Of a stretch of 64,000 nucleotides of DNA, positions 7,990-20,632 are shown in pieces; within the stretch, counting starts at the first letter, position 1; every line of letters begins with the position of its first letter. The notes under the pieces were generated by a model. The model had not been told where the DNA came from. It made no database searches and worked only from the letters and a program-made list of their open reading frames with translations. Source of the stretch: Pseudomonas citronellolis (GTDB taxonomy: Bacteria; Pseudomonadota; Gammaproteobacteria; Pseudomonadales; Pseudomonadaceae); assembly GCF_900112375.1 (NCBI RefSeq), contig NZ_FOLS01000005.1:1-64000 (forward strand), written 5' to 3'. A program made the translations under genes and the position numbers.

Positions 7990-9939
7990 TCAGGCTTCTT
8001 CCAACTCCACCAGCGCCGTACCCTCGGCCACCAGTTCGCCTTCGCTGCAATACAGCGATTTCACCACGCCGGCGTGCGGCGCGCGAATGCTGTGTTCCAT
8101 CTTCATGGCTTCCAGCACCACCAGGGCGGCGCCGGCTTCCACCGCCTGGCCGGGCTGGACCAGGATGCGCACGATGCTGCCGTTCATCGGCGCGCCCAGG
8201 CCGCCGTGGTGGGCGTGGGCGGCCTCGGCTTCGGCGATGGCGTCGTAGCGGCGCACCTGCACCAACTCGCCCTGCCACTCCAGATACAGGCTGTCGCCCT
8301 GGCGCAGGGCCAGGTGGCGGCGCAGGCCGTCGAGGTCCACTTCCAGCCATTCGCCCTTGAGCGTCGCGCCGCGCACGCCATTGGCATGGCGCAGGCGCAC
8401 CACCTGGGATTCGCCCTTGGCCAGCAGGTGCAGGTCGGTTTCCCCCGGCAGGCCGCTGCGCCAGCCGTCGCGGGCGCTCCATGGGGAGTGGGCGTCGTCG
8501 TTGCGCACGCGCTCGGCTTCGCTTTGCGCCCAGGCCTCGCCGGCCAGTTGCCAGAACTGCGCCGGCAGTTCGCCGGGCGCCGGCAGCAGCTGTTCCTGGT
8601 GGCGGGCGATGAAGCCGGTGTCCAGTTCGGCGGCGGCGAAGGCCGGGTGGGCCAGCACGCGGCGCAGGAACGCCAGGTTGGTCTTGAAGCCGCCCACGGC
8701 GGTTTCGCTCAGCATCGACAGCAGGCGCTGGCGGGCTTCCTCGCGGTTCTCGCCCCAGGCGATCAGCTTGGCCAGCATGGGGTCGTAGAACGGCGAGATG
8801 TCGTCGCCCTCGCGGATGCCGCTGTCCACCCGGCGGCCGGGGCCGGCCGGCGGTTCGCGGTACAGCGCCAGGTGGCCGCTGGCGGGCAGGAAGCCGCCTT
8901 CCGGGTCCTCGGCGTAGAGGCGCACTTCGATGGCGTGACCGTTCAGCGGCACCTGCTCCTGGCTGATCGGCAGCGGTTCGCCACGGGCCACGCGGATCTG
9001 CCAGGCCACCAGGTCGAGGCCGGTGATGGCCTCGGTGACCGGGTGTTCCACCTGCAGGCGGGTGTTCATTTCCATGAAGAAGAACTGGCCGCTGCCCTCG
9101 TCGTAGAGGAACTCCACGGTGCCGGCGCCGACATAGCCGATGGCCTGGGCGGCGCGCACGGCGGCCTCGCCCATGCCGCGGCGCAGTTCCACCGAGAGGC
9201 CGGGGGCGGGGGCTTCCTCGACCACCTTCTGGTGGCGGCGCTGGATCGAGCAGTCGCGCTCGTTGAGGTACAGGCAGTTGCCGTGCTGGTCGGCGAACAC
9301 CTGGATTTCCACGTGGCGCGGCTTGGTCAGGTATTTCTCCACCAGCATGCGCGAGTCGCCGAAGCCGGACTGGGCCTCGCGCTGGGCGGATTCCAGGGCC
9401 TCGGCCAGTTCGCTTTCGCGCTCCACCACCTTCATGCCCTTGCCGCCACCGCCGGCGGCGGCCTTGAGCAGCACCGGGTAGCCGATGCGCGCGGCTTCGC
9501 GCTGGAAGGTCGGGTAGTCCTGGGCCTCGCCGTGGTAGCCGGGCACCAGGGGCACGCCGGCGTCTTCCATCAGCGCCTTGGCCGCGGACTTGCTGCCCAT
9601 GGCGTCGATGGCGCTGGCCGGCGGGCCGAGGAACACCAGCCCGGCCTCTTCGCAGGCGCGGGCGAAGCCGGCGTTCTCCGAGAGGAAGCCGTAGCCGGGG
9701 TGGATGGCCTGGGCGCCGGCGGCCTTGGCTGCGGCCAGCACGGCGTCGGCGCGCAGGTAGGATTCGGCCGGCTTGGCGCCGCCCAGGTCGATGGCGATGT
9801 CCGCCTCTTCGACGTGGCGGGCGTGGCGGTCGGTGGCGCTGTGCACGGCCACGGTGGTCAGGCCCAGGGCCTTGGCGGTGCGCATCACCCGGCAGGCGAT
9901 CTCGCCGCGGTTGGCCACCAGTAGGGTCGTGATGGTCAT
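7990..9939 (-). CDS. liuD: 3-methylcrotonyl-CoA carboxylase, biotin-carboxylase subunit LiuD
   Basis: This 649-aa alpha subunit carries an N-terminal biotin carboxylase domain (LLVANRGEIACRVMRTAK; ATP-grasp loop KAAAGGGGKGMK; MEMNTRLQVEHPVTE) and a C-terminal biotinyl domain with the biotin-accepting lysine in LEAMKMEHSI. With LiuB it carboxylates 3-methylcrotonyl-CoA to 3-methylglutaconyl-CoA using bicarbonate and ATP. Length and domain order match the family. It lies between liuC and liuE in the liu operon. Confidence 0.95.
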   Translation of the reverse strand: MTITTLLVANRGEIACRVMRTAKALGLTTVAVHSATDRHARHVEEADIAIDLGGAKPAESYLRADAVLAAAKAAGAQAIHPGYGFLSENAGFARACEEAGLVFLGPPASAIDAMGSKSAAKALMEDAGVPLVPGYHGEAQDYPTFQREAARIGYPVLLKAAAGGGGKGMKVVERESELAEALESAQREAQSGFGDSRMLVEKYLTKPRHVEIQVFADQHGNCLYLNERDCSIQRRHQKVVEEAPAPGLSVELRRGMGEAAVRAAQAIGYVGAGTVEFLYDEGSGQFFFMEMNTRLQVEHPVTEAITGLDLVAWQIRVARGEPLPISQEQVPLNGHAIEVRLYAEDPEGGFLPASGHLALYREPPAGPGRRVDSGIREGDDISPFYDPMLAKLIAWGENREEARQRLLSMLSETAVGGFKTNLAFLRRVLAHPAFAAAELDTGFIARHQEQLLPAPGELPAQFWQLAGEAWAQSEAERVRNDDAHSPWSARDGWRSGLPGETDLHLLAKGESQVVRLRHANGVRGATLKGEWLEVDLDGLRRHLALRQGDSLYLEWQGELVQVRRYDAIAEAEAAHAHHGGLGAPMNGSIVRILVQPGQAVEAGAALVVLEAMKMEHSIRAPHAGVVKSLYCSEGELVAEGTALVELEEA

Positions 9940-10024
9940 GGGCGGGGCTCCTGGTGCGAATGGGTGGATGGGGTGGCGATGGGTTTCGCTGCGCTCAACG
10001 CCATCCTACGGGGGCGATGATTCA

Positions 10025-10822
10025 TCAGTTGCCTCCCTGCCAGGCCGGCTTGCGCTTTTCGAGGAAGGCGTGCAGGCCCTCTTGCCCTTCGGGGCTGATG
10101 CGGATGCGGGCGATGGCGGCCTCGGTGTAGCGGCGAAGGTTGGGGCTCAATTCTCCGCTGCCGATCTCCTGGAACAGCGCCTTGCAGGCCACCAGGGCGG
10201 CCGGACTGTTGTTCAGCAGGTTGGCGACCCAGGCCTCGACCTTCTCCTCCAGTTCATCGGCGGCGTAGCACTCGTCCAGCAGGCCCAGTTCGCGGGCGCG
10301 GGCACCGTCGAAGCGCTCGGCGGTGAGGGCGTAGCGGGTGGCCGCGCGCTGGCCGATGGCCTTGGTCACGAAGGGCCCGATGGTCGCCGGGATCAGCCCG
10401 ATGCGCACTTCCGACAGGCAGAACTGCGCCTGCTCGCTGCCCAGGGCCATGTCGCAGCAGGCCACCAGGCCCACGCCGCCGCCGAAGGCCGCGCCCTGGA
10501 CCACGGCCAGGGTCGGTTTCTTCAGCAGGTGCAGGTTGTTCAGCAGCTCGGCCAGTTGCTGGGCGTCGGCGAGGTTGCCCTGGTAGTCGAGCTGCACCGC
10601 CTCCTGCATCCAGGCCAGGTCGGCGCCGCCGCAGAAATGCCTGCCGCGGCCGCGCAGCACCAGCAGGCGCACTTCGGCGTCGTCGGCCACCTGGTCCAGC
10701 GCTCGGATCAGCTCGGCGATGGTCTGGGCGTTGAAGGCGTTGTTCTTGTCCGGGCGGTTCAGCCATAGGGTGGCGACGCCGCGCGGTTCTTTTTCCAGCT
10801 GGATGTTCTGAAAGTCGGTCAT
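10025..10822 (-). CDS. liuC: Methylglutaconyl-CoA hydratase LiuC
   Basis: This crotonase-fold hydratase (265 aa) should convert 3-methylglutaconyl-CoA to HMG-CoA. The oxyanion-hole motifs are HFCGGADLAWM and VQGAAFGGGVGL, followed by CDMALGSEQAQFCLSEVRIG. The start MTDFQNIQLEKEP at 10822 is chosen because GAAGG lies about 8 nt upstream; longer upstream frames run into the intergenic hairpin and lack homology. It sits between liuB and liuD. Confidence 0.92.
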   Translation of the reverse strand: MTDFQNIQLEKEPRGVATLWLNRPDKNNAFNAQTIAELIRALDQVADDAEVRLLVLRGRGRHFCGGADLAWMQEAVQLDYQGNLADAQQLAELLNNLHLLKKPTLAVVQGAAFGGGVGLVACCDMALGSEQAQFCLSEVRIGLIPATIGPFVTKAIGQRAATRYALTAERFDGARARELGLLDECYAADELEEKVEAWVANLLNNSPAALVACKALFQEIGSGELSPNLRRYTEAAIARIRISPEGQEGLHAFLEKRKPAWQGGN

Positions 10823-10854
10823 AGAGCTACCTTCGGTCGCTAGCGGCAAGCTGT

Positions 10855-10896
10855 AAGCCTCAAGCTGCAAGGAGTGGCGCTTGCAGCTTGAGGCTT
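10855..10896. repeat. Perfect 17-bp intra-operon hairpin between liuB and liuC
   Basis: AAGCCTCAAGCTGCAAG and its exact complement are separated by an 8-nt loop, GAGTGGCG. There is no T-run, so it is more likely an mRNA processing or stability element, or a repeat of the AAGCTTCAAGCTGCAAG type, than a terminator. Confidence 0.75.
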
Positions 10897-10914
10897 GGTG
10901 CTTGCGGCTTCGAG

Positions 10915-12522
<1,608 letters not shown>

Positions 12523-12548
12523 GAAAACCTCGAGAAGAGCGCTGTAGG

Positions 12549-12602
12549 CTGGAGGCTGGACGAGGACTGGAGCGGCTTTTTCGTCCAGCCTTCAGCCTCC
12601 AG
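12549..12602. repeat. Intra-operon inverted repeat between liuA and liuB
   Basis: GGCTGGACGA (12554) and TCGTCCAGCC (12581) form a 10-bp stem. The overlapping outer arms CTGGAGGCT and AGCCTCCAG extend the structure to 12602. It is a different palindrome from the one between liuB and liuC. Confidence 0.65.
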
Positions 12603-12614
12603 CGGCTTTTATCG

Positions 12615-13778
12615 TTATTTGGTTTCGTTGAAGAGCTCGCGGCCGATCAGCATGCGGCGGATCTCGCTGGTGCCGGCGCCGATCTCGTAGAGCTTGGCGT
12701 CGCGCAGCAGGCGGCCGGTGGGGAACTCGTTGATGTAGCCGTTGCCGCCGAGGATCTGGATGGCGTCCAGGGCCATTTGCGTCGCGCGCTCGGCGGTGTA
12801 GAGGATCACCCCGGCGGCGTCCTTGCGGGTGGTCTCGCCGCGGTCGCAGGCCTGGGCCACGGCGTACAGGTAGGCGCGGCTGGCGTTGAGCTGGGTGTAC
12901 ATGTCGGCGACCTTGCCCTGGATCAGCTGGAATTCGCCGATGCTCTGGCCGAACTGCTTGCGGTCGTGGATGTAGGGGACGATCACGTCCATGCAGGCCT
13001 GCATGATGCCGATCGGGCCGCCGGCAAGGACCACGCGCTCGTAGTCCAGGCCGCTCATCAGCACCTTCACGCCGCCGTTGACCGCGCCCAGCACGTTCTC
13101 TTCCGGCACTTCCACGTCATCGAAGAACAGCTCGCAGGTGTTCGAGCCGCGCATGCCCAGCTTGTCGAACTTGTTGCCGCGGCTGAAGCCCTTCCAGTCG
13201 CGCTCGACGATGAACGCGGTGATGCCGTGCGCGCCCTTCTCCGGCTCGGTCTTGGCGTAGATCACGTAGGTGTTGGCGTCCGGGCCGTTGGTGATCCAGG
13301 TCTTGCTGCCGTTGAGCACGAAGCGGTCGCCGCGCTTGTCGGCGCGCAGCTTCATGGAGACCACGTCGGAACCGGCGTTGGGCTCGCTCATGGCCAGGGC
13401 GCCGACGTGCTCGCCGCTGATCAGCTTGGGCAGGTACCTGGCCTTCTGCTCGGCATTGCCGTTGCGCTTGATCTGGTTGACGCACAGGTTGGAGTGCGCG
13501 CCGTAGGACAGGCCGACCGAGGCCGAGCCGCGGCTGATCTCCTCGATGGCGATGACGTGGGCCAGGTAGCCCATGTTGGCGCCGCCGTATTCCTCCGCGA
13601 CGGTGATACCGAGCAGGCCCATGTCGCCGAACTTCTTCCACATGTCCATGGGGAACAGGTTGTCGGCGTCGATCTGCGCGGCGCGCGGAGCCAGTTCGCT
13701 GGCGACGAAGCCCTGCACCTGCTCGCGGAGCATGTCGATGGTTTCGCCGAGGCCGAAGTTGAGGGACGGGTAGCTCAT
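12615..13778 (-). CDS. liuA: Isovaleryl-CoA dehydrogenase LiuA
   Basis: This acyl-CoA dehydrogenase of 387 aa oxidises isovaleryl-CoA to 3-methylcrotonyl-CoA with FAD, passing electrons to ETF. The N-terminus [20 protein letters not shown] and the FAD/substrate motifs [13 protein letters not shown] and [10 protein letters not shown] are clear. The catalytic glutamate typical of isovaleryl-CoA dehydrogenases is in [12 protein letters not shown]. The C-terminal [19 protein letters not shown] is also present. It is the first enzyme gene after liuR, 43 bp downstream. Confidence 0.95.
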   Translation of the reverse strand: MSYPSLNFGLGETIDMLREQVQGFVASELAPRAAQIDADNLFPMDMWKKFGDMGLLGITVAEEYGGANMGYLAHVIAIEEISRGSASVGLSYGAHSNLCVNQIKRNGNAEQKARYLPKLISGEHVGALAMSEPNAGSDVVSMKLRADKRGDRFVLNGSKTWITNGPDANTYVIYAKTEPEKGAHGITAFIVERDWKGFSRGNKFDKLGMRGSNTCELFFDDVEVPEENVLGAVNGGVKVLMSGLDYERVVLAGGPIGIMQACMDVIVPYIHDRKQFGQSIGEFQLIQGKVADMYTQLNASRAYLYAVAQACDRGETTRKDAAGVILYTAERATQMALDAIQILGGNGYINEFPTGRLLRDAKLYEIGAGTSEIRRMLIGRELFNETK

Positions 13779-13821
13779 GGTTGCACCTGCTTTCTTGTAC
13801 TTGGATAAGGGTAGGGCGCGC

Positions 13822-14214
13822 TCAGGCGCGCTGTTTCTTCTCGGTCTCGGCCAGGGCCGCCAGGCAGCGCTCCTCGGCCGTGTCCAGTTCCAGCTTCATC
13901 TGCTCGATGTCGAGCAGCTGCTGCTCCAGCTGCGCGCGGCGCGCGGCGATCTTGCCCATGAAGGTATCGAGCTGCTTGCGGTTGCCGCTGCTGGGGTCGT
14001 AGAGGTCGATCAGTTCCTTGCACTCGGCCAGCGAGAAGCCGATGCGCTTGCCGCGCAGGATCAGCTTCAGCGCCACCAGGTCCTTGGGGCTGTAGACGCG
14101 TTCCTGGCCGCGGCGCTCGGGGCTGAGCATGCCTTGCTCCTCGTAGAAGCGGATGGCGCGGGTGGTGACGTCCAGTTCGCGGGCCAGGTCGGAAATGCTG
14201 TAGGTGGTCGGCAT
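13822..14214 (-). CDS. liuR: MerR-family regulator of leucine catabolism LiuR
   Basis: The 130-aa protein has a MerR winged-helix N-terminus ([26 protein letters not shown]) and a C-terminal coiled coil (about residues 80-125) for dimerisation. LiuR proteins control branched-chain amino-acid operons. The start MPTTYSIS at 14214 is chosen over an upstream ATG because the family begins this way and the upstream stretch contains the operator. Its position at the head of the operon implies autoregulation. Confidence 0.92.
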   Translation of the reverse strand: MPTTYSISDLARELDVTTRAIRFYEEQGMLSPERRGQERVYSPKDLVALKLILRGKRIGFSLAECKELIDLYDPSSGNRKQLDTFMGKIAARRAQLEQQLLDIEQMKLELDTAEERCLAALAETEKKQRA

Positions 14215-14236
14215 CGGGCTTGCTCGTTCGTTTACC

Positions 14237-14252
14237 TTTACGTTAACGTAAA
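14237..14252. promoter_or_regulatory. LiuR operator
   Basis: TTTACGTTAACGTAAA is a perfect 16-bp palindrome 23 bp upstream of the liuR start. Predicted LiuR sites in gamma-proteobacteria have this TTTACG-type symmetric form, to my recollection. Its position fits control of the whole liu transcript. Confidence 0.8.
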
Positions 14253-14430
14253 CCTGCGTCGAGGGGCTGTCAATCACTTCGCCGCCGACCGGCTGGCCCG
14301 CTAATTGCGTGCGTTGCCGGGCAACCGGGAGTCCTCTTTACTGAAGGGGAGGACGGGTGTAGACAGTCCCTGACCAGCCTGACGTCCCGCGCGGCAACGC
14401 ATCGCGCGGGCAAGCGGAGCCGAGATCGAC

Positions 14431-16331
<1,901 letters not shown>

Positions 16332-16332
<1 letters not shown>

Positions 16333-18065
16333 TGTTCTTCACCCGCCTGATCGACAGCGACGACCCCAAGGCCCTCAAGGACGCGCTGCACTGGCTGTAC
16401 GGCTTCGTCCGCCCGCAGCGCCTGGCCATCCTCGGCCTGCTTGGCCTGGCCTTGTGCGCCTCGCTGCTGGCCCTGGCGCAACCCTGGCTGACCAAGCTGC
16501 TGATCGACGACGGCCTGCTGGCCCGCGACTTCCCCCTGCTGGCGCTGCTGGCCGGGGTGATGATCGTGGTCGGGCTGGTCGGCACCGTGCTGTCGGGGCT
16601 CAACCGCTACCTGCACACGCGGCTGTCCGGGCGCATCCTGTTCGCCCTGCGCGATGCGCTGTACCGCCACCTGCAAAGCCTGTCGCCGACCTTCTTCGCC
16701 CGCCGCCGCATCGGCGACCTGATGTCGCGGCTGGATGGCGACGTCGCCGAAATCCAGCGCTTCGCGGTGGACTCGCTGTTCTCCGCGGTGTCCGCCGTGA
16801 TCGGCCTGGTCGGCTCGCTGGCGTTGCTGCTGACGCTCAGTTGGCAGCTGTCGCTGCTGGTTGCCGTGCTCATTCCGCTGGACGTGCTCTGGCTGCGCTG
16901 GATGCGCAAGAAGGTCGAGCGCGAGGCGCGCCAGTTGCGCGAACGTTCGGCCGACCTGTCGTCGTTCTTCGTCGAGACCCTGCCGGCGATGAAGTTCATC
17001 CAGTCCGCCGGCCAGCAGGGCCGCGAGGCGCAACGCCTGGAGGGGCTGGGCCAGGGCTACCTGGGCCAGCTGCTGCGCTTGCAGCTGACCGAATTCTTCA
17101 CCCAGGCGCTGCCGGGGACGCTGATGTCGCTGTCGCGCGCCTGCGCCTTCCTGGTCGGCGGCTACTGGGTAGTGCAGGGCACCTGGCAACTGGGCTCGCT
17201 GATCGCCTTCTCCACCTACCTGGGCATGGCCATCGGCCCGGTGCAGAGCCTGCTGGGCCTGTACGTGGCGCTGCAACGCATGACCGTCAGCCTGGGCCGG
17301 GTGATGGAACTGCGCGGCGAGGCGCCGGGCGTGGCGTCGCCGGCGCAGCCCAGGCCGATGCCGAACGTCGGCGAACTGCGCCTGCAAGGCGTGAGCTTCA
17401 ACCACGCCGGCCGCAGCCAGCCCTTGCTGGACCAGGTGGACGCCTGCATCCCGGCCGGGCGCAAGGTGGCCCTGAGCGGGCCCTCGGGCGTCGGCAAATC
17501 CACCCTGACCGACCTGCTGCAACGCTTCTACGACCCCGACCAGGGCCGCATCCTGCTGGACGGCGTGGACCTGCGCGAGCTGGACCTGTTCGAGCTGCGC
17601 CGGCGCATCGCCGTGGTCAGCCAGGAGCTGGTGCTGTTCCGCGGCAGCCTGGCGGACAACCTGTCGTACAGCGCGCCCCACGTCAGCCGTGAAGAAATCG
17701 AAAGGGTGGCGACCCTGGCCCAGTTGGACGGCCTGATAGCCAGCCTGCCCGAAGGCCTCGACAGCCCCCTGGGCGAGCGTGGCCAGCAATTGTCCGGCGG
17801 GCAGAAGCAGCGTATCGCCATCGCCCGCGCGCTGCTGCAGGACCCGCTGGTGCTGATCCTCGACGAAGCCACCTCGCAGGTGGACGAAAGCACCGAGCGC
17901 GAGGTGATAGCCGCCATCGACCGACTGTTCGCCGGACGCACGCGCATCCTCGTCAGCCACCGTCCCTCGACATTGGCCGAGGCCGACCTGCGCCTGGAGT
18001 TGCAGGACGGCCGGCTGAGTGTGCGCGAGGCGCCGCTGGTGGCCGTGGGAGGGCAGGGTGGCTGA
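16332..18065 (+). CDS. qhpF: ABC transporter with fused membrane and ATPase domains, QhpF-like
   Basis: The 577-aa half-transporter has six N-terminal transmembrane helices (about residues 25-300) and a C-terminal ATPase: Walker A GPSGVGKST, signature LSGGQKQRIAIARAL, Walker B LVLILDEATSQVDE. With the neighbouring subtilisin-like protease and flavoprotein it matches the qhpF-qhpE-qhpG maturation genes of quinohemoprotein amine dehydrogenase. There QhpF is thought to export the cross-linked, protease-trimmed gamma subunit to the periplasm. It overlaps the upstream regulator by 1 bp and the protease by 8 bp. The ABC fold is certain; the Qhp assignment rests on context. Confidence 0.75.
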
Positions 18066-18726
18066 GGTGCGGGTGGGAGTAGTCGACAGCGGCCATGCCG
18101 TGGAGCAGGCGGGTTGCGTGGTGGCCGGGCAGCGTTTCTGTCTGGCCGATGAGGGAGTGGAGCGACTGCCATTGGCGGCTGATGTTTTGGGTCATGGCTC
18201 GGCGGTGATCCAGGCGGTGCTTGCCCGGGCGCCGCAAGCGCGCTTCAGCGTGGCCCAGGTGTTCGATGGGCGTGGCGTGACCAGCCCGTTGCAGATCGCG
18301 GCTGCGTTGCAGTGGTTGGGCGGGCAGGGTGTGCGTGTGGTCAACCTGAGCCTGGGTGTGCGCCAGGATCGGCCGCTGCTGCGTGAGGCGGTGGCGGAAC
18401 TGGTGGCGGCTGGGGTGCTGGTCTGTGCGTCCAGCCCGGCGCGGGGCGAGCCGGTGTTTCCGGCGGCCTATCCGGGGGTGGTGCGGGTGACTGGGGATGC
18501 GCGGTGTGGCGAGGGGGAGTGGTCGTGGCTGGGGAGTGCGCAGGCGGATTTCGGGGCGGCTGTGCGGGTTGGGGGGCAGGCGGGGGCGAGTCTTGGTTGC
18601 GCGGCGTTTTGTGGGCATCTGGTTGCTTTGCTGGGGGAGCGGCCGGGGGTGTCGAATTCGGAGTTGTTGGCGTTGATGCGGGAGGGGGCTGCTTACAAGG
18701 GGATCGAGCGGAAGGTGAGTTTATGA
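18058..18726 (+). CDS. qhpE: Subtilisin-like serine protease, QhpE-like
   Basis: This compact S8 peptidase (222 aa, no signal peptide) shows the catalytic Asp in VGVVDSGH, His in LGHGSAV and Ser in GASLGCAAF. The oxyanion asparagine of subtilisins is not evident: the equivalent region reads VCASSPARGEP. QhpE removes the leader of the amine dehydrogenase gamma subunit in the cytoplasm, which explains the missing signal. The GTG start at 18058 places the first strand VRVGVVDSG at the N-terminus and overlaps qhpF. The last third has T-ending codons and TTG leucines unlike its neighbours, which suggests relaxed selection or different ancestry. Confidence 0.7.
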   Translation: MAEVRVGVVDSGHAVEQAGCVVAGQRFCLADEGVERLPLAADVLGHGSAVIQAVLARAPQARFSVAQVFDGRGVTSPLQIAAALQWLGGQGVRVVNLSLGVRQDRPLLREAVAELVAAGVLVCASSPARGEPVFPAAYPGVVRVTGDARCGEGEWSWLGSAQADFGAAVRVGGQAGASLGCAAFCGHLVALLGERPGVSNSELLALMREGAAYKGIERKVSL

Positions 18727-19324
18727 GTGGGGTTGGGGTTCCTTTCCCTCTCCCCAGCCCTCTCCCTGAAGGGAGAGGGGGCCGTTCGGTGTGGCTGGAA
18801 GTTCCGAGTCTTCCTGATATTCCGCGACTGCCGGCTGCATACCTAACTTCGCCACCGCTCCGTACAGTCCAGAGGGTTAGGGAGAGGGGGCGGACGCATC
18901 ATCGGCACCATGTTTTCCCTCACCCTAGCCCTCTCCCAGAGGGAGAGGGGACCGTTCGGCGTTGCCGGATAGTACGGTTTCTTCCTGGCGTCACAGGAAG
19001 AGCGCCATGCCTTGCCACTGCTGAGGACAGCTCCCTCTCCCCCCGGGAGAGGGCTGTTCGGCGTTGCCGGGTAGTGCGGTTTCTTCCAGGCGTCACAGGA
19101 AGAACGCCATGCCTTGCTACCGCTGAGGACGGCCCCCTCTCCCCCCGGGAGAGGGCTGTTCGGCGTTGCCGGAGAGTGCGGTTTCTTCCCGGCATCACAG
19201 GAAGAACGCCATGCCTTGCCACCACTGAGGACGGCTCCCTCTCCCTCTGGGAGAGGGCTGGGGTGAGGGGGCGGGCCTATCATCGGCACCACAGGCCCAG
19301 GCCCGCGATAGGGTTCAAATCTCC
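18727..19324. repeat. 600-bp repeat block including three exact-period 102-bp tandem units
   Basis: No gene is supported here. The block contains CCCTCTCCC / GGGAGAGGG palindromes (about 18752-18790 and 18920-18950). Three tandem units follow, with matching points at 18954, 19056 and 19158, giving a period of 102 bp. Each unit has GTTCGGCGTTGCCGG, then TTCCTGGCGTCACAGGAA-type sequence (an imperfect hairpin), then GCCATGCCTTGC, then a CCCTCTCCC arm. A fourth arm ends near 19270. Because 102 is divisible by three, several reading frames stay open across it by chance. Confidence 0.85.
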
Positions 19325-20632
19325 ATGCCCCCAATCCTGATCCTCGGCGCCGGCCCCGCCGGAGCAGCCACGGCCATCGGCCTCCACCGCCTCGGCCATC
19401 CCGTCACCGTCATCAGCGAATGGCGCCGCTTCGCCGCCGTCGAAGGCGTCTCCCAACGCGTCCTCGACGGCCTGCGCCATGCCGGCCTCAACCACGCCCT
19501 GGCCTGCACCGCGCCGCCTTCGCAACGCCGGGTGAACTGGAACGGCAGCGAAAGCGCGCAGAACGTCGAATTCATCCTCGACCGCCCGCTGTTCGACCAG
19601 GGCCTGCGCCAGGACCTGCACGACGCCGGTATCCAGGTGCTGGAAGACCGCGTGCTCGGCGTGGAATCCGACGCCACGGGCCACCACGTGCGCCTGGAAA
19701 GCGGCCAGCACCTGCACACTCCCTTCCTCGTCGAAGCCCGCGGTCGCCAGGCGCCGCTGAACCAGAAGGCCGGCAAGGCCCGTCGCGGCCCGGAAACCCT
19801 CAGCCTGCTCAGCCGCTGGCAGGGCGCGCCGGGGCCGGTGGCCAGCGCGGTGCAGAGCCTGGCCGATGGCTGGGCGTGGATGGCGCGGCTGGCCGACGGG
19901 CGCTGCTACTGGCAACTGACCCTGGACGTGGCCAGCAGCGCGCTGCCGCCCAAGGAGCAACTACTCGACTACTGCCGCGAACGGCGCCAGCGCTCCGCAC
20001 TCAGCCAGGCATTCTTCGGCGGCCACCCCGAACAGGACCTGGAACTGCACGCCCGCAGCAGCACGCCGATCCTCTGCCTGGAGGCCTGCGGCGAGAACTG
20101 GATTCGCGTGGGCGATGCGGCTATGGCGGTGGACCCGCTGTCCGGCAACGGCATCTTCCAGTCGTTGTCCTCGGCGTTGCAGGCCCCTGCCGTCATCAAC
20201 ACGCTGTTGCGCGCCCCGCAGCGCGCCGAGTTGGCCAAGCGTTTCCACCAGCGCCGGGTGGAGCAGCTGTTCCTGCGCTTCGCCCGCGTCGGCCGCGACT
20301 TCTATGCCGAAGAAAGACAATGGGCCGAGCAACCCTTCTGGCAGGCCCGCCGCGCCTGGCCGGACGCGGTGCCCAGCCACGCCTCGGCGGACTTCGAGGC
20401 CCTGCGCATCGAGCGCGCCCCGGTGCTGCGCGACGGCCTGGTGGACGAGGCCGAGGTGGTGGTCAGCCCCGACCAGCCCCTGGGCATCTGGCACCTGCAG
20501 GGCCTGGAGCTGGCGCCCTGGCTGCGGCGCCTGCGCAGCGAGCCGCAGGAGCAGGTGCTGGCCGCGCTGCCGGAGCAGCAGCGGCGCATCTTCCAGGGCT
20601 GGCTGCTGAGCCAGGGCTACCGCCCACGCTGA
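19325..20632 (+). CDS. qhpG: FAD-dependent monooxygenase-like protein, QhpG-like
   Basis: The 435-aa flavoprotein has an N-terminal Rossmann motif ILILGAGPAGAATAIGL and the second FAD motif IRVGDAAMAVDPLSGNGI, as in tryptophan-halogenase and para-hydroxybenzoate-hydroxylase-type monooxygenases. In quinohemoprotein amine dehydrogenase biogenesis QhpG hydroxylates the tryptophan that becomes the CTQ cofactor. The start lies directly after the 600-bp repeat block with no strong ribosome-binding site. No gene for its presumed substrate, the gamma subunit, is in the window. A general FAD oxidoreductase role remains possible. Confidence 0.7.
   Translation: MPPILILGAGPAGAATAIGLHRLGHPVTVISEWRRFAAVEGVSQRVLDGLRHAGLNHALACTAPPSQRRVNWNGSESAQNVEFILDRPLFDQGLRQDLHDAGIQVLEDRVLGVESDATGHHVRLESGQHLHTPFLVEARGRQAPLNQKAGKARRGPETLSLLSRWQGAPGPVASAVQSLADGWAWMARLADGRCYWQLTLDVASSALPPKEQLLDYCRERRQRSALSQAFFGGHPEQDLELHARSSTPILCLEACGENWIRVGDAAMAVDPLSGNGIFQSLSSALQAPAVINTLLRAPQRAELAKRFHQRRVEQLFLRFARVGRDFYAEERQWAEQPFWQARRAWPDAVPSHASADFEALRIERAPVLRDGLVDEAEVVVSPDQPLGIWHLQGLELAPWLRRLRSEPQEQVLAALPEQQRRIFQGWLLSQGYRPR

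Noticed and set aside
18504..19340. Reading frames across the 18.7-19.3 kb repeat block on both strands
   Set aside because: They stay open because the tandem unit is 102 bp, a multiple of three. The translated repeats show no protein-like features or ribosome-binding sites.
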